Assembly (NCBI RefSeq): GCF_003585885.1
Contig: NZ_NRHC01000038.1
Span: forward strand, 1-59,917
Length of the DNA: 59,917 nucleotides
Source: Psittacicella hinzii
GTDB lineage: Bacteria; Pseudomonadota; Gammaproteobacteria; Enterobacterales; Psittacicellaceae
Reading direction: 5' to 3'
In this document: positions 45,488 to 58,384 of the stretch, piece after piece
How the letters are laid out: every line of letters starts with the position of its first letter
How positions within the stretch are numbered: position 1 is the first letter of the stretch
Program-made: the position numbers and the translations under genes
Notes under the pieces: model-generated
Seen by the model: only the letters and a program-made list of their open reading frames with translations
What the model was told of the DNA's origin: nothing
Database searches by the model: none

Positions 45488-46314
45488 AGAAATTCTTGGT
45501 TTAAAACTTTGTTATATTGTTTTATTGCCTTTTCATCAATAGTTGCTACTTTTTCAAGCATTGCTTTTAATGCTAGCTTACCGTTCACAACATTTTGAAT
45601 TGCACGATAAACATCCCATTGACGAGTAAGCTCTATATCAATAACTTTTTCTTGAGAAAGATCTTCAAGGGAAATATGCTCTTCTTTTACTATCTCTAAA
45701 AAGTTTCTTAAATAGTATAAGCAGAACAGACTAGTTTCCTGCGCCATTAAAATAAGATCTTCAATCTTTCCACCTAAATAAGCATCAATACTAGCCACCA
45801 GCAGATAAAAGATATCTGCCACACTTTTAATCTGCAGAAAAAGAAAGTTATCACTATCAATCTCTTGAGTATAAAAATCAAAAGCAGTGTTGTAGCGTGA
45901 TATCAAACCTAGGTAGAATTCTAATTTGTCTTCTAAATATTCAACACCATTAGAGCTAACTTTTTCTAATGGAATTTTTAAACAATCAAGACATCTTTGA
46001 ATATCTTCTAACTGGGAAAAGAAATCATTAACTAAATAAAGATGTTCTTTATCTAATTCAAAACTAGTATTTAAACGTACTTCCTCAGCAATATTATCAT
46101 CTAACATTGCTAAAATCTGTTCAAAATCTAAGTCTAAATCGTTAAAATTACCAACAGAATAATGCAATAACTGCTTAATGTTAGATTGAATAATTAAACT
46201 TAAGTAATTAGCGTTTAATTTGAGATAACGACTATGGATAGGATTAGAAAATATAGCTTCTTCCCTAATTGGGTTTAATAAAACTTTATGATCTAGTAAG
46301 TGTGCATTATACAT
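45484..46314 (-). CDS. Unrecognised helical protein between hemE and lemA
   Basis: I do not recognise this 276-aa protein. It is acidic, Leu- and Asp/Glu-rich, predicted almost entirely alpha-helical, and lacks a signal peptide or clear membrane segment; the most hydrophobic stretch is about 160-210 (VADIFYLLVASIDAYL). It contains a few cysteines without a metal-like spacing. Its ATG is two bases after hemE and its stop overlaps lemA by four bases, so it is translated in series with lemA and the TPM gene and may work with them at the membrane. Confidence 0.8.
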   Translation of the reverse strand: MYNAHLLDHKVLLNPIREEAIFSNPIHSRYLKLNANYLSLIIQSNIKQLLHYSVGNFNDLDLDFEQILAMLDDNIAEEVRLNTSFELDKEHLYLVNDFFSQLEDIQRCLDCLKIPLEKVSSNGVEYLEDKLEFYLGLISRYNTAFDFYTQEIDSDNFLFLQIKSVADIFYLLVASIDAYLGGKIEDLILMAQETSLFCLYYLRNFLEIVKEEHISLEDLSQEKVIDIELTRQWDVYRAIQNVVNGKLALKAMLEKVATIDEKAIKQYNKVLNQEFL

Positions 46315-46316
46315 AG

Positions 46317-47405
46317 TTATTTTCTCTCAGTATATTTGCGTAATGCTTCTAACATAATTGCAGGATTTTCAACAGGAACATCTTGATGAATTCCATGACC
46401 TAAATTAAATACATGACCACGATTAAATTCTGCATCATGTAGATCTCTACCTAAAGAATAATCTTCAACAGCTAACTGCACATTTTTCTCAATACTTTCT
46501 TTTGTTCCGTATAGGATAGAAGGATCTACATTACCTTGAATAGCTACCTTATCTCCTACGAGTTTTCTAGCTACCCCAAGATCAACTGTCCAGTCAACAC
46601 CTATAGCGTCAGTACCTGACTGAGCAATATCCTCTAACCATACTCCACCACCTTTTGTGAATACAGTTACAGGAACGCGCACACCATTATATTCTCTATG
46701 TAAGTTAGAAATTATTTCAGCCATGTAAGCTAAACTAAATTCTTTATACTCACGATGTCCTAAAATTCCTCCCCACGTATCAAAAATCATTACTGATTGC
46801 GCACCTGCTTCAATTTGCGCATTTAAATAATTAGCCACATTTTGCGCAAGATTTTTTAGTAGAGAATGTAAAGTTTGGGGATCTGAATAAAGCATACTCT
46901 TAATTTTAGTAAATTGCTTTGATGATTTCCCCTCAACCATATAAGTTGCAAGTGTCCAAGGACTACCACTAAAGCCTATTAATGGTACTTCACCTTTTAA
47001 TTCCGTTCTAATCTTTGTTACGGCATCCATAACATATTTTAAAGATTGATTTGGATCTAAAATACCTAGTTTTTCTACATCTGATAAACTATTTATTGGT
47101 CTTTCAAAGTGTGGACCTTCACCTGCAGCAAAGTATAAACCTAAACCTAAAGCATCTGGGATAGTTAAAATATCAGAAAAAAGAATAGCAGCATCTAGTG
47201 GATATCTACGTAGGGGTTGTAAAGTTACTTCACAAGCTAGCTCAGGGTTTTTACATAAAGACATAAAGTCTCCAGCTTTAGCCCTTAACTCTCTATACTC
47301 AGGTAAATATCTTCCTGCCTGTCTCATCATCCAAGCTGGAGTTCTTTCAGTATTCTCTCTCAAAAGAGCTCGAAGATATAAATCATTTTTTAATTTATTT
47401 GTCAT
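46317..47405 (-). CDS. hemE: Uroporphyrinogen decarboxylase
   Basis: Converts uroporphyrinogen III to coproporphyrinogen III in heme synthesis. It is 362 aa (E. coli 354), with the signature [17 protein letters not shown] near residue 22 and [20 protein letters not shown] near 145; the substrate-binding Asp is in [11 protein letters not shown]. It heads the four-gene minus-strand unit hemE-orf-lemA-TPM. Confidence 0.96.
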   Translation of the reverse strand: MTNKLKNDLYLRALLRENTERTPAWMMRQAGRYLPEYRELRAKAGDFMSLCKNPELACEVTLQPLRRYPLDAAILFSDILTIPDALGLGLYFAAGEGPHFERPINSLSDVEKLGILDPNQSLKYVMDAVTKIRTELKGEVPLIGFSGSPWTLATYMVEGKSSKQFTKIKSMLYSDPQTLHSLLKNLAQNVANYLNAQIEAGAQSVMIFDTWGGILGHREYKEFSLAYMAEIISNLHREYNGVRVPVTVFTKGGGVWLEDIAQSGTDAIGVDWTVDLGVARKLVGDKVAIQGNVDPSILYGTKESIEKNVQLAVEDYSLGRDLHDAEFNRGHVFNLGHGIHQDVPVENPAIMLEALRKYTERK

Positions 47406-47477
47406 ATAAAACTTATCATCTCAAAAGAAATTTTGTCTCCTAGATTATACCACGAAAACCCCATATATTCGTCGCAT

Positions 47478-47510
47478 AAAAAAAGCCCCTCATAATTCTA
47501 TGAAGGGCTA
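47478..47510 (-). terminator. Terminator of the rpoBC operon
   Basis: On the minus strand, AGCCCTTCAT and ATGAGGGGCT pair with one mismatch around AGAATT, followed by seven T, 36 bases after the rpoC stop. Confidence 0.88.
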
Positions 47511-47546
47511 AACTTAAATGAGCTTTCGGTTATTTAACCATAAAAA

Positions 47547-50500
47547 TTAATCTAATAAAGCTTGTCTGATACGTTGATACTCTTTACGTTTTGCTTCACC
47601 GTAACCAGTACCTGATGGTATTAATCTACCAACTACTACGTTCTCTTTTAAGCCACGTAGATCATCTTTCTTACCTGCGATAGCTGCTTCTACAAGAACA
47701 CGAGCTGTTTCTTGGAATGAAGCCGCAGAGATAAATGATTCTGTAGCAAGAGATGCTTTAGTAATACCAAGTAATTCACGACGATAGCCAACTAAAGGTA
47801 AACCTAAACGTTGACGTGCTCTATTTTCTACGTAGATCTTAGCTAGATCTACTTGTTCACCTAGGATAAAATCAGAATCAACAGGATCAGTAATTACAAC
47901 TTTTCTTAACATTTGTCTGATAATTACTTCAATGTGTTTATCGTTGATTTTTACACCTTGTAAACGGTAAACTTGTTGTACTTCCTCAACAATGAATTCA
48001 GTTAAGGCAACAACTCCACGTAATCTTAAGATATCTTGTGAAGCTTCTGGACCGTCAGAGATCACATCACCTTTCTTCACTTCTTCACCGTCGAATACGT
48101 TCAATGTACGCCATTTAGGAACTAGCACTTCCCACGCTTCACCTGCAACTTCACCATTACGCTCTAATGGAACGATACGGATACGTTTTTTATCCTTAGT
48201 TTCTTTACAGAATGAAATACGTCCATCGATTTCAGCAAGAATTGCTGGTTCTTTCGGACGACGAGCTTCAAATAGATCAGCAACTCGTGGAAGACCACCG
48301 GTAATATCCTTAGTACCAGATCCTTCAATTGGCATACGAGCAATTGGACGACCTTTTTCAATACGATCACCATCACTAATAGATACGATCGTCTTAGGTT
48401 GTAATAGGATTTGTGCCGGTAAGTTACTTTCAGATAGGATGATATCGTTACCTTGTTCATCAACAATCTTAATCATTGGACGTAAGTCTCTAGCTGATTG
48501 TGGACGTTGACCAACATCAAGTACTGTCATACTTGAAATACCTGTTGAACTATCAGATACTTCTTTAACTGACTGACCACTTACGATATCAACAAATTTA
48601 GCATAACCCGTTACATCAGAAATTACTGGAGTATTATGTGAATCCCATGTTGCAATTTCTTGACCTACTGCTACAGCATCACCGTCTTTAATTTTCAGAA
48701 CAGCACCATAAGGTACACGGTGAACCTCACGTTTAGTACCATTCTTATCAACGATAATTAACTGTGCTTTACGAGATACTATTACTAAATCACCATCTGG
48801 ATTTTCAACTACTTTGTAGTCTTCTAATCTTACAGAACCTTCAGTCTTAACTTTAATCGAGTTCTCTGAAGCACCACGTGTTGCAACACCACCTAAGTGG
48901 ATAGTACGCATGGTTAACTGAGTACCAGGCTCACCGATTGATTGAGCAGCTATAATACCTACAGCTTCACCTTCAGAGATCATTTGACCACGTGCTAAGT
49001 CACGACCATAACAGTGCGCACATACACCATGTTCATTTTCACATAGTACAGGAGAACGAACATGTACCGCATCGATATGGTTTTCATCTAATACGTTACA
49101 TAACTCTTCAGTTAATAACTCACCACGACGAATTAATACTTGATCAGTTTCTGGAGAGATAACATCTTTAGCTACCACACGACCTAATACACGGTCACGT
49201 AGGCGTTCTTTAATATCACCACCCTCAATAACTGCAGTCATTAAGATAGATTCTTCAGTACCACAGTCATCTTTAGTAATAACAACGTCTTGAGCAACGT
49301 CAACTAGACGACGAGTTAGATAACCAGAGTTAGCTGTTTTAAGAGCTGTATCCGCTAGACCTTTACGAGCACCGTGCGTTGAAATGAAGTACTCTTGTAC
49401 GTTCAGACCTTCACGGAAGTTCGAAGTAATTGGTGTATCGATAATTGAACCATCTGGACGAGCCATTAGACCACGCATACCTGATAATTGACGTACGTTA
49501 CCAATCGAACCACGGGCACCTGATGTTGACATCATGTATAACGAGTTCATTGATTCTTGCTGTACTAAATTACCATCAGCATCAACAACTTCATCTTTCT
49601 CGATGTTAGCCATCATTGCTTTAGTAATCTGATCTGAAGCTCTTGACCAAATATCAATTGTTTTATTGTATTTCTCACCAGCAGTTACAAGACCGTCTGC
49701 TAATTGTTTTTGTACTTCAGCTACTTCAGCGTAAGCTTTTTCTACAATCTCATATTTAGCTGCAGGGATCTTCATATCTTCAATACCGATTGAAGTACCT
49801 GATAACGCTGCGTATTTGAAACCTGTATACATGATTTGGTCAGCTAGTGCTACAGAAGCATCGTTACCTAAATCACGATAACAAGTATTTAATACTTGAG
49901 AAATTTGTTTCTTACCTAAAGGACGGTTGAAAATCTCGAAGCGCATTTTCTTAGGCGCAATTTGCCATAAGATCGCACGACCTACAGTTGTATCGTAAAC
50001 TGTAGTTACTGGAACTAAACCATCTTCAGCACTTTCTTGTAGGCTAATAGATAATTTGTCTTCAGGTACTTCATTAATTTCTAACCACTCAGTAATACGT
50101 ACTTTTACTTTAGCATGTAATTCAGCTGCACCAGTTTGGTATGCGATTTCTGCATGTTTAGGACTTGCAAAAATCATACCTTCACCTTTCACGTTAATAC
50201 AATCACGAGTCATGTAGTATAAACCTACCACCATGTCTTGTGAAGGAACGATAATCGGTTCACCGTTTGCAGGTGAAAGAATGTTATTGTTTGACATCAT
50301 TAACACACGAGCTTCTAATTGAGCTTCTAATGTTAATGGTACGTGAACCGCCATTTGGTCACCATCGAAGTCGGCGTTAAATGCCGCACACACTAATGGG
50401 TGAAGTTGAATTACTTTACCTTCGATTAGAATAGGTTCGAATGCCTGAATACCAAGACGGTGTAGCGTAGGTGCACGGTTTAGTAACACTGGGTGCTCTT

Positions 50501-51776
50501 TGATTACATAATCTAAAGCATCCCATAATGCAGGTTCTTCACGTTCTACAATTCTTCTTGCTGATTTAATGCTATCAGCAGCACCTGTAGCCATTAATCT
50601 ACCGTAAACAAATGGACGGAATAACTCTTTTGCCATTAATTTTGGTAAACCACATTGGTGAAGTTGTAAGTATGGACCTACAGAGATAACCGAACGACCT
50701 GAATAGTCAACACGCTTACCTAATAAGTTTTGACGGAAACGACCTTTTTTACCTTTAATGATATCTGCTAAAGATTTTAATGGACGTTTGTTAGAACCGG
50801 TTACTGGACGACTACGTCTACCATTATCTAATAAAGCATCAACTGACTCCTGTAACATACGTTTTTCGTTACGGATAATCATTTCCGGAGTAGGATTTGA
50901 TGGATCTGTTAAACGTTTTAAACGATTGTTACGGTTAATAACTGAACGATAAAGTTCATTTAGGTCAGCAGTTGCGAAACGACCACCATCTAAAGGTACT
51001 AATGGACGTAGAGCAGGTGGAAGAACAGGTAATACTGTTAAAATCATCCACTCTGGTCTGTTACCAGATCTATCAAATAGATCTAGTAACTTCAGACGTT
51101 TAGAGTATTTTTTACGTTTTGTTTCTGAATTAGTAGTTTCTAATTCATTTTTTAGGAATTCAATTTCAGCTTTAACATCAATGCGCTTAATGAGTTCTAA
51201 AATTGCTTCAGCACCCATTAATGCTGTCCAATCTGTTGTACCGTGAATTTCTGCAAATTGATCATACTCTTCTGGAGTTAAGAGCATACCTTTTTCTAAT
51301 TCACTGTGTACACCTGGATCAACAACTACATAGCTATCAAAACGAATAATACGATCTAGATCATTTAATGTCATATCTAAAATCGTACCAATTCTGCTTG
51401 GTAATGATTTTAAGAACCAGATATGAACAACAGGAGAAGCTAATTCAATGTGACCCATACGTTCACGACGTACAGATGATTTTGTTACTTCAACGCCACA
51501 TTTTGAACAAATTACACCGCGATGTTGTTTTAAACGTTTATATTTACCACATAAACATTCGTAATCATTCACAGGTCCGAAAATCTTAGCACAGAATAAA
51601 CCGTCAGTTTCAGGTTTAGATGTACGATAGTTGATCGTTTCAGGTTTTTTAACTTCACCGTGAGACCAACCTCTGATTGTTTCTGGACTTGCTAAACTGA
51701 TGGTAATCGCATTAAACTCATTGTCATCAGAGCTTGTAATTTGCATCTGCTCTAAATAGTTTTTAGCATTTTTCAT
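47547..51776 (-). CDS. rpoC: RNA polymerase beta' subunit
   Basis: Catalytic subunit of RNA polymerase, 1409 aa (E. coli 1407). The N-terminal zinc site [20 protein letters not shown], the clamp, the catalytic [12 protein letters not shown] loop, the second zinc site (CGTEES to [11 protein letters not shown]), and the trigger-loop region [10 protein letters not shown]-like block ([13 protein letters not shown]) are all intact. It starts 17 bases after rpoB. Confidence 0.98.
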   Translation of the reverse strand: MKNAKNYLEQMQITSSDDNEFNAITISLASPETIRGWSHGEVKKPETINYRTSKPETDGLFCAKIFGPVNDYECLCGKYKRLKQHRGVICSKCGVEVTKSSVRRERMGHIELASPVVHIWFLKSLPSRIGTILDMTLNDLDRIIRFDSYVVVDPGVHSELEKGMLLTPEEYDQFAEIHGTTDWTALMGAEAILELIKRIDVKAEIEFLKNELETTNSETKRKKYSKRLKLLDLFDRSGNRPEWMILTVLPVLPPALRPLVPLDGGRFATADLNELYRSVINRNNRLKRLTDPSNPTPEMIIRNEKRMLQESVDALLDNGRRSRPVTGSNKRPLKSLADIIKGKKGRFRQNLLGKRVDYSGRSVISVGPYLQLHQCGLPKLMAKELFRPFVYGRLMATGAADSIKSARRIVEREEPALWDALDYVIKEHPVLLNRAPTLHRLGIQAFEPILIEGKVIQLHPLVCAAFNADFDGDQMAVHVPLTLEAQLEARVLMMSNNNILSPANGEPIIVPSQDMVVGLYYMTRDCINVKGEGMIFASPKHAEIAYQTGAAELHAKVKVRITEWLEINEVPEDKLSISLQESAEDGLVPVTTVYDTTVGRAILWQIAPKKMRFEIFNRPLGKKQISQVLNTCYRDLGNDASVALADQIMYTGFKYAALSGTSIGIEDMKIPAAKYEIVEKAYAEVAEVQKQLADGLVTAGEKYNKTIDIWSRASDQITKAMMANIEKDEVVDADGNLVQQESMNSLYMMSTSGARGSIGNVRQLSGMRGLMARPDGSIIDTPITSNFREGLNVQEYFISTHGARKGLADTALKTANSGYLTRRLVDVAQDVVITKDDCGTEESILMTAVIEGGDIKERLRDRVLGRVVAKDVISPETDQVLIRRGELLTEELCNVLDENHIDAVHVRSPVLCENEHGVCAHCYGRDLARGQMISEGEAVGIIAAQSIGEPGTQLTMRTIHLGGVATRGASENSIKVKTEGSVRLEDYKVVENPDGDLVIVSRKAQLIIVDKNGTKREVHRVPYGAVLKIKDGDAVAVGQEIATWDSHNTPVISDVTGYAKFVDIVSGQSVKEVSDSSTGISSMTVLDVGQRPQSARDLRPMIKIVDEQGNDIILSESNLPAQILLQPKTIVSISDGDRIEKGRPIARMPIEGSGTKDITGGLPRVADLFEARRPKEPAILAEIDGRISFCKETKDKKRIRIVPLERNGEVAGEAWEVLVPKWRTLNVFDGEEVKKGDVISDGPEASQDILRLRGVVALTEFIVEEVQQVYRLQGVKINDKHIEVIIRQMLRKVVITDPVDSDFILGEQVDLAKIYVENRARQRLGLPLVGYRRELLGITKASLATESFISAASFQETARVLVEAAIAGKKDDLRGLKENVVVGRLIPSGTGYGEAKRKEYQRIRQALLD

Positions 51777-51793
51777 GTATTAAGCCGCCTTGA

Positions 51794-54700
51794 TTATTTT
51801 TCAAAGTCCATATTTAGACCTAAAGAGCGAATTTCTTTAATTAATACGTTAAATAGTTCTGGTAAATTCGCTTTCATTTCTTGTTTACCATCAAGGATGT
51901 TTTGGAAGATCTGACGACGACCTTCGATATCATCTGATTTAACAGTTAACATTTCTTGAAGCGTGTATGCAGCACCATATGCTTGTAATGCCCATACCTC
52001 CATCTCACCAAAACGCTGACCACCGAACTGCGCCTTACCACCTAATGGTTGTTGTGTTACTAAACTGTAAGAACCAATTGAACGAGCATGCATCTTATCA
52101 TCTACTAAGTGGTTAAGTTTCAGCATGTACATGTAACCAACTGTTACAGGACGATCAAATTTCTTACCAGTTCTACCATCAAATAAAGTGATTTGACCAG
52201 TTGTAGGTAATTCTGCTAAACGTAGGAGATCTTTAATTTCTTCTTCAGTAGCACCATCAAATACTGGAGTAGCTACAGGTAAACCATCTTTTAGGTTATT
52301 AGCTAATACGATAATCTCTTCGTCTGTAAATTCACTTAAATCTACTTTTTGACGATTATTATGACCTACATCATATGCTTTTTGAATGTAAGATCTTAAT
52401 TTTTCAACCGATGCTTTAGCTTCTAACATCTTGTTGATCTGATCACCGATACCTTTAGCAGCTAAACCTAAGTGAGTTTCTAGTACCTGACCTACGTTCA
52501 TACGAGAAGGTACCCCGATTGGGTTTAATGCTAGGTCAATAGGATAACCGTGTTCATCATATGGCATGTCTTCAACTGGGTTAATTTTTGAAATTACCCC
52601 TTTATTACCGTGACGTCCTGCCATTTTATCAGCTGGTTGAATTTGACGTTTAATAGCTAAGTAAACTTTTACAGTTTTTAGAACTGTAGGTTGTAAGTTG
52701 TCAGTTTTAAGAATTTTCTCACGTTCAACTTCAATACGTTCTTTAATACTGTTTTTGTGTTGTTTAGCTAATTTAAATAATTGTTTTAATTCTTCACTAG
52801 CTTCAGGATCCTGTACGTGTAATGTTGAAAGTTTAGCAATATCAGCACTTGCAACACTTTCCTCGCTATGACCATTATTAATTAATAGAGTACGCATGCG
52901 AGCAGTAATAGAGCCAACAATAATCTCGACTTCTTCACGAATATCAGCTTCAGCTTTTGCTAACATTTCTGATTGAATTCGTTCAGTACGAGCATCTTTT
53001 GGCACATCTTCACGCGTAAATACTTGAACATCGATAACTGTACCTGATACAGAGTTTGGTACACGTAGTGAGTTATCTTTAACTTCAGCTGCTTTAATGT
53101 TGAAGATTTGGTTTAAAAGCTTCATTTCAGCATAGTTAGTTGTGTTTTGCTCTGTTTTAGGAGTTACACGACCAACAAGAATATCACCACCTTTAACTTC
53201 TGCACCAATATGAATAATACCTGACTCATCAAGTTTACTTAATAAGTCTTTATTCACGTTAGGAATATCAGCAGTAATTTCTTCATTACCCTGTTTAGTT
53301 TCACGAGCAGAACATACTAACTCTTGAATATGAATTGACGTAAAACGGTCATCTTGAACAACTCTTTCTGATACTAAGATTGAGTCTTCATAGTTATAAC
53401 CATTCCAAGGAATGAATGCGATACGCATGTTCTGACCTAAAGCTAATTCACCTAAGTCAGTTGCTGAACCATCAGCTAACACCTCACCACGTTGAATCTT
53501 GTCACCTACATTTACACATGGAGTTTGGTTAATTACTGTATTTTGGTTAGAACGTCTATATTTAATTACATTATAGATGTCTACACCAGCATCTCCAGGT
53601 AAACACTCAGTTTCATTTACTTTTACAACAATGCGTGAGCCATCAACATACTCAACAATACCACCACGTTTTGCAACAATAGAAACACCTGAGTCAAGTG
53701 CAACTACTTTTTCCATACCTGTACCTACTAGAGGTTTTTGTGGTTTTAATGTTGGTACAGCTTGCTTCTGCATGTTCGCACCCATCAGAACACGTTTAGC
53801 ATCATCGTGCTCAAGGAATGGGATTAAAGCAGCAGCTACAGATACGATTTGCTGTGCAGAAACGTCCATGTATGAAATTTGTTCTGGTAAGAACATACCA
53901 GTTTCACCACCACAACGTGCAGGAACTAGTTCTGTAGCAAAAGTATTATCTGGGTTTAACTTAGCATTTGCTTGCGCAATAACAACGTCTGTATTTTCTT
54001 CTAGAGGTGATAAGTACTCAAAATCTTCAGTAACTACACCATTAACTACCTTACGATAAGGAGTTTCTAGGAAACCATATTTATTTGTTCTTGCAAATGT
54101 TGCTAGGGTATTAATTAGACCGATGTTTTGTCCCTCTGGAGTTTCGATTGGACAAATACGACCATAGTGAGTTACGTGTACGTCACGAATTTCGAAATCT
54201 GCACGCTCACGAGTAACACCACCAGCACCTAAAGCTGAAATACGACGTTTGTGAGTTACCTCAGCTAGAGCATTGTTCTGATCCATAAATTGAGATAATT
54301 TAGAACCAGTGAAGAACTCTCTTACAGCTGAAGAAACAGGTTTATGGTTAATTAGAGCTTGTGGAGTTAAGTTTTCTAAATCACCATGAGTTAAACGCTC
54401 ACGTACTGCGCGATCTACACGAACTAGACCCACACGGAATTGGTTTTCAATCATTTCACCAACAGCACGGATACGACGGAAACCTAAGTGGTCAACATCA
54501 TCCACTGATTGAGTACCATTTCTTACAGCTACTAATTTTTGTAATACTTTAACGATATCTTTAGGACGTAATGTAGATTCTTCTTCAGAAACCTCATCTT
54601 TGCTAATACCTAAAGATAGGTTAAATTTCATACGACCTACTACTGATAAGTCATATCTATCTTTGTTGAATAATAAGTTGTTGAAGTATTTAATTGAAAC

Positions 54701-55861
54701 ATCTGAATCGCGGTGACTAATGTCAGTATCAGCATCAGATTGTTCATCATTTAATACTTTATAAATCTCAAAACATGCTGACGGGATATCTGTAGTCTGA
54801 TCACGTCTTAATGTTTCTGAAATATAAGCACCCTCTTCTAACTCATTAGTATAAATAGTTGAGAAACTATTTACTAAATGCTCAGAAAGGATTTGGAAAG
54901 CGTCTACAGGTAATACATCATTAGCTCTATATAGCACATCATCAGTCACACGTGAACGAATATCTTTACGTACTACACGATCAGCTAAGATTTCTGTAGG
55001 ACATTCTACCCACTCTACATTATCAGCACGTAATTGCTTAACAACACGTTCTGTAACTTTACGACCAGCTTCACTATAAACTTTGCTGTCTGTTTGAATA
55101 GGCCAAGGTAGAACTTCACCTTTAATTTTTGAGAAAATATTTGTCGAAATATATAGCTTATCATTTCTGATTTGGTAAGCTACTTCTGAGAAAAACTGAG
55201 CAAGGATTTCTTCAGTGGTATAACCTAAAGCGTGCAGAATTACTGTAGCTGGTAATTTTTTACGCTTGTCGATACGCATATTAATAATATCTTTAGTATC
55301 GAACTCAAAATCTAACCATGAACCACGGTATGGAATAATTCTAGCACTATATAGTGTTTTACCAGAAGAGTGAGTTTTCCCTTTATCTGATTCAAAAATT
55401 ACACCAGGAGAACGGTGTAACTGACTTACAGCAACACACTCGGTACCATTGATTACGAATGAACCGTGTTCAGTCATAATTGGAATTTCACCGAAGTATA
55501 CACGAGATTCTTTCGCGTTACGAACTTGTCTTGTAGCTTTATTATCGTATGTAACGAGACGTAAATTTACGTGTAATGGAACTGCATAAGTTTGTCCACG
55601 AATTTGACATTCTTGTGGATTATATAATGATTCACCTAGTTCATAATCTACATATTGCAGTTCTGCTAAACCATTATTACTTTGAATAGGAAAAATAGAA
55701 CGGAATACAGATTCTAAACCTTGTTTTCCTTCAGGATCTTTTGTTATAAATTTCTTGAAAGACTCGATTTGGATAGAAAGTAGATATGGTACGTTAAGGA
55801 TTTCTTCCTTTTTACCGAAATTTTTACGAATTCGTTTCTTTTCGCTGGAAGTCAACGACAT
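51794..55861 (-). CDS. rpoB: RNA polymerase beta subunit
   Basis: 1355 aa (E. coli 1342). The rifampicin pocket [21 protein letters not shown] has the wild-type residues at the E. coli 513, 516, 526, 531 and 533 positions, so no resistance change is seen there. The catalytic-site lysine region ([15 protein letters not shown]) is conserved. GAGG precedes the ATG. It is co-transcribed with rpoC and partly with rplJL through the upstream attenuator. Confidence 0.98.
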   Translation of the reverse strand: MSLTSSEKKRIRKNFGKKEEILNVPYLLSIQIESFKKFITKDPEGKQGLESVFRSIFPIQSNNGLAELQYVDYELGESLYNPQECQIRGQTYAVPLHVNLRLVTYDNKATRQVRNAKESRVYFGEIPIMTEHGSFVINGTECVAVSQLHRSPGVIFESDKGKTHSSGKTLYSARIIPYRGSWLDFEFDTKDIINMRIDKRKKLPATVILHALGYTTEEILAQFFSEVAYQIRNDKLYISTNIFSKIKGEVLPWPIQTDSKVYSEAGRKVTERVVKQLRADNVEWVECPTEILADRVVRKDIRSRVTDDVLYRANDVLPVDAFQILSEHLVNSFSTIYTNELEEGAYISETLRRDQTTDIPSACFEIYKVLNDEQSDADTDISHRDSDVSIKYFNNLLFNKDRYDLSVVGRMKFNLSLGISKDEVSEEESTLRPKDIVKVLQKLVAVRNGTQSVDDVDHLGFRRIRAVGEMIENQFRVGLVRVDRAVRERLTHGDLENLTPQALINHKPVSSAVREFFTGSKLSQFMDQNNALAEVTHKRRISALGAGGVTRERADFEIRDVHVTHYGRICPIETPEGQNIGLINTLATFARTNKYGFLETPYRKVVNGVVTEDFEYLSPLEENTDVVIAQANAKLNPDNTFATELVPARCGGETGMFLPEQISYMDVSAQQIVSVAAALIPFLEHDDAKRVLMGANMQKQAVPTLKPQKPLVGTGMEKVVALDSGVSIVAKRGGIVEYVDGSRIVVKVNETECLPGDAGVDIYNVIKYRRSNQNTVINQTPCVNVGDKIQRGEVLADGSATDLGELALGQNMRIAFIPWNGYNYEDSILVSERVVQDDRFTSIHIQELVCSARETKQGNEEITADIPNVNKDLLSKLDESGIIHIGAEVKGGDILVGRVTPKTEQNTTNYAEMKLLNQIFNIKAAEVKDNSLRVPNSVSGTVIDVQVFTREDVPKDARTERIQSEMLAKAEADIREEVEIIVGSITARMRTLLINNGHSEESVASADIAKLSTLHVQDPEASEELKQLFKLAKQHKNSIKERIEVEREKILKTDNLQPTVLKTVKVYLAIKRQIQPADKMAGRHGNKGVISKINPVEDMPYDEHGYPIDLALNPIGVPSRMNVGQVLETHLGLAAKGIGDQINKMLEAKASVEKLRSYIQKAYDVGHNNRQKVDLSEFTDEEIIVLANNLKDGLPVATPVFDGATEEEIKDLLRLAELPTTGQITLFDGRTGKKFDRPVTVGYMYMLKLNHLVDDKMHARSIGSYSLVTQQPLGGKAQFGGQRFGEMEVWALQAYGAAYTLQEMLTVKSDDIEGRRQIFQNILDGKQEMKANLPELFNVLIKEIRSLGLNMDFEK

Positions 55862-55887
55862 ATATTCGCCTCATTTAAGTAATATTT

Positions 55888-55934
55888 TAAAAGCACAAAA
55901 AGCTGAAGACTTACTTGTAAGCCCTCAGCTCTTT
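55888..55934 (-). terminator. Attenuator between rplL and rpoB
   Basis: On the minus strand, AGCTGAGGGCTTAC pairs with GTAAGTCTTCAGCT (two G-U pairs) around AA, followed by TTTTGTG. The short U run and its position fit the partial terminator that sets the ratio of ribosomal protein to RNA polymerase message in E. coli. Confidence 0.75.
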
Positions 55935-55977
55935 TGATTTATAAGTGTTTAATAATAATCTATACTAAAAATAGTTA

Positions 55978-56346
55978 TTATTTAACTTCAGCTTCAGCAC
56001 CTGCTTCTTCTAATGCTTTTTTCAGATCTTCAGCTTCAGCTTTAGCTACACCTTCTTTAACTTTAACTGGTGCAGATTCTACTAAATCTTTAGCTTCTTT
56101 TAAGCCTAAACCTGTTGCTGTACGAACTGCTTTAATTACAGCTACTTTGTTAGCACCAACTGATTTTAATTCAACATCAAATTCAGTTTTCTCTTCAGCA
56201 GCTTCAGCAGCACCACCAGCTACAGCTACAGCAGCTACAGCAGCAGATACACCGAATTTTTCTTCCATTGCAGATACTAATTCTACAACTTCCATTACTG
56301 ACATTTCAGCAATTGCATCTAAAATTTGTTCTTTAGTTAATGACAT
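55978..56346 (-). CDS. rplL: 50S ribosomal protein L7/L12
   Basis: Stalk protein that recruits translation factors; 122 aa. The N-terminal dimer helix ([22 protein letters not shown]), the Ala/Gly-rich hinge ([13 protein letters not shown]) and the C-terminal factor-binding domain ([21 protein letters not shown]) are in order. It follows rplJ by 38 bases. Confidence 0.98.
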   Translation of the reverse strand: MSLTKEQILDAIAEMSVMEVVELVSAMEEKFGVSAAVAAVAVAGGAAEAAEEKTEFDVELKSVGANKVAVIKAVRTATGLGLKEAKDLVESAPVKVKEGVAKAEAEDLKKALEEAGAEAEVK

Positions 56347-56384
56347 AGTATTTTTTCCAAATAATTGTTGTTAATAAAAATTTA

Positions 56385-56888
56385 TTAAGCAGCTTCTGCT
56401 TCTAATTTGTCAGCATAAGCTTTAAGTGTACGAGCAAGTTTACCTGCAGCAGCTTCTTTCATTGTACCAGCTAAGCGAGCTAATGCTTCTTCTAAAGTTG
56501 GTAATGAAGCAAGAACTTCAATGTTAGCAGCTGGAATGAACTCACCATTATAAGCAGCACCTTTAATCTCGAATAATTGATTTTCTTTAGCGAAATCACG
56601 GAATAAACGAGCAGCAGCACCTGGGTGTTCATTAGAGAAAGCTACTAGTGAAGGACCTGTGAAAGTATCTGTTAATACTTCTAAAGCTGTATCTTTAACT
56701 GCACGACGTAATAAAGTGTTACGAACTGTACGAACGCTAACACCAGCTTCACGAGCTTTTTTACGTAACTCAGTCATTTTTGTTACTGTAACACCACGAG
56801 CGTTAGCAACAACGGCAGATAGAGCGCTTTTGGCAGCTTCGTTCACTTCAGCAACAATTACTTGTTTGCCTTCTAATTTTAACGCCAT
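56385..56888 (-). CDS. rplJ: 50S ribosomal protein L10
   Basis: Anchors the L7/L12 dimers to the large subunit and, with them, represses its own message. 167 aa (E. coli 165). GGAGC precedes the ATG. The C-terminal helix ([18 protein letters not shown]) binds L12. The upstream leader has the conserved L10-binding form. Confidence 0.97.
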   Translation of the reverse strand: MALKLEGKQVIVAEVNEAAKSALSAVVANARGVTVTKMTELRKKAREAGVSVRTVRNTLLRRAVKDTALEVLTDTFTGPSLVAFSNEHPGAAARLFRDFAKENQLFEIKGAAYNGEFIPAANIEVLASLPTLEEALARLAGTMKEAAAGKLARTLKAYADKLEAEAA

Positions 56889-56944
56889 TTTATAGCTCCA
56901 TGTTCTCAGTATGAGATATTGAAATAAATAAAGGAAAAACCTTT

Positions 56945-57062
56945 ATTACCAAACAGGAAGCAGTAAGAAATAGTTGTATATTAATTATCTGCCCCATCTA
57001 CGTAGGAAATTAAGATTTACATCACCTACGGTCTTAGACTTACCATATTCTCACGAATATGT
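56945..57062 (-). promoter_or_regulatory. L10 leader (autoregulatory element of rplJL)
   Basis: The 210 bases before rplJ contain, on the minus strand, AAGACCGTAGGTG (57036-57024) and CCTACGTAGATGG (57006-56994). CGTAGG and CCTACG close a stem; this is the pattern of the gammaproteobacterial L10-binding leader. A separate hairpin CATATTC/GAATATG sits at 57044-57061. Binding of the L10-L12 complex is expected to repress translation of rplJ and rplL. The exact limits are approximate. Confidence 0.7.
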
Positions 57063-57098
57063 AGGTCAGAAGAGAATGAATTGTTAACTGTTTAAATA

Positions 57099-57785
57099 TT
57101 ACTCTAAACCAGTTACATCAATTACTAGACCAGCACCTTGAGTTGTGCTTAAGCTTACTTTTTGTAAGTAAACACCTTTAGCGTTAGCTGGTTTAGCTTT
57201 ACGTAAAGCATTTAATAAAGCTACTAAGTTACCTTTGATAGCAGCAGCTTCGAAATCTAGTTTACCGATTGAAGCATGTACGATACCTGCTTTATCGTTA
57301 CGGAAACGTACTTGACCAGATTTAGCATTTTTAACTGCTTCAGCAACGTTAGGAGTTACTGTACCTACTTTAGGGTTAGGCATTAAACCTTTAGGACCTA
57401 AAACAGTACCTAAAGCACCTACAACACGCATAGCTTCTGGAGATGCAATTACTACATCAAAATCTAAGTTACCAGCTTTAACTGAAGCTGCTAGATCTTC
57501 CATACCAACAACATCTGCACCAGCTGCTAAAGCTGCTTCAGTGTTAGTTGTGAAAACCGCTACACGTACAGTTTTACCTGTACCGTTAGGTAATACAGTT
57601 GCACCACGAACTGTTTGGTCTGATTTACGAGGATCGATACCTAAGTTTACAGCTACATCTACTGATTCAACAAATTTAGGTGAAGCGATTTCTTTTAATA
57701 AAGCTACAGCTTCATCAAAAGCGTAAACTTTAGTTTTATCAACTTTGCTGTTGATTAGTTTTTGACGTTTAGTTACTTTAGCCAT
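57099..57785 (-). CDS. rplA: 50S ribosomal protein L1
   Basis: 228 aa from the ATG at 57785. The frame stays open to a TTG at 57791, but GAGGAG at the very end of rplK sits nine bases before 57785 and fixes the start. It has the family block [17 protein letters not shown]. In E. coli, L1 represses translation of the rplK-rplA message. Confidence 0.97.
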   Translation of the reverse strand: MAKVTKRQKLINSKVDKTKVYAFDEAVALLKEIASPKFVESVDVAVNLGIDPRKSDQTVRGATVLPNGTGKTVRVAVFTTNTEAALAAGADVVGMEDLAASVKAGNLDFDVVIASPEAMRVVGALGTVLGPKGLMPNPKVGTVTPNVAEAVKNAKSGQVRFRNDKAGIVHASIGKLDFEAAAIKGNLVALLNALRKAKPANAKGVYLQKVSLSTTQGAGLVIDVTGLE

Positions 57786-57791
57786 TATCAA

Positions 57792-58220
57792 TTACTCCTC
57801 AACATCTAAACCCATTGAACGAGCTGTACCAGCGATAATTTTCATTTTCGCTTCGATGTCAGCACCCGTTAAATCAGGACTCTTCATTTCAGCGATTTCA
57901 CGTAGTTTATCTTTAGAGATAACACCTACTTTATCTTTGTTAGGACGAGATGAACCTGATTTTAAACCCATTGCTTTTTTCAGTAATACTGAAGCTGGTG
58001 GAGTTTTAGTTTCGAAAGTAAAAGATTTATCTGAATATACAGTAATAACTACTGGAACTGGTAAACCTTTTTCGATGCTTTCTGTACGAGCGTTGAATGC
58101 CTTACAGAATTCCATAATAGAAACACCTTGTTGACCTAAAGCAGGACCAACTGGTGGAGCAGGGTTTGCCATACCAGCAGCAACGTGTAATTTCACGTAT
58201 GCTTGAACTTTTTTAGCCAT
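57792..58220 (-). CDS. rplK: 50S ribosomal protein L11
   Basis: 142 aa, equal to E. coli, with [21 protein letters not shown] at the N-terminus. L11 forms the GTPase-associated centre and is needed for RelA activation. Its N-terminal and lysine residues are the substrate of PrmA, encoded at 23.1 kb. It is first in rplK-rplA, whose promoter lies in the gap to nusG. Confidence 0.98.
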   Translation of the reverse strand: MAKKVQAYVKLHVAAGMANPAPPVGPALGQQGVSIMEFCKAFNARTESIEKGLPVPVVITVYSDKSFTFETKTPPASVLLKKAMGLKSGSSRPNKDKVGVISKDKLREIAEMKSPDLTGADIEAKMKIIAGTARSMGLDVEE

Positions 58221-58306
58221 TTTAAAATCCTATTGTGGGTCAGCGTAGTTAAAAACTACTTCCCTGTTAAAAAATATTTTTATTAGTGCATAAAACACTG
58301 TAGTGT

Positions 58307-58335
58307 ATTATAGCACAAGTTATTTTTTTAGTAAA
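58307..58335 (-). promoter_or_regulatory. Promoter of rplK-rplA
   Basis: On the minus strand, TTTACT (58335-58330), a 17-base spacer ending in TGC, and TATAAT (58312-58307). It sits between the nusG terminator and rplK, giving a leader of about 80 bases. Confidence 0.7.
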
Positions 58336-58347
58336 TAGTAATTTAAT

Positions 58348-58380
58348 AAAAAAAGCATAGTTTTTTAACCATGCTTTTTT
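58348..58380 (-). terminator. Terminator after secE-nusG
   Basis: AAAAAAGCAT and ATGCTTTTTT form a stem around a 12-base loop, with T-run, directly after the nusG stop. Confidence 0.82.
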
Positions 58381-58384
58381 ATAA

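Noticed and set aside
53577-54059. A 160-codon plus-strand frame inside rpoB
   Set aside because: It is antisense to a highly conserved part of rpoB and its peptide has no coherent features.
54240-54330. Rifampicin-resistance changes in rpoB
   Set aside because: The pocket residues I compared are the same as in wild-type E. coli.
55934-56374. Plus-strand frame of 146 codons opposite rplL, rich in Ser, Ala and Thr
   Set aside because: The composition is the antisense image of the Ala/Glu-rich L7/L12 gene; it has no plausible start context.
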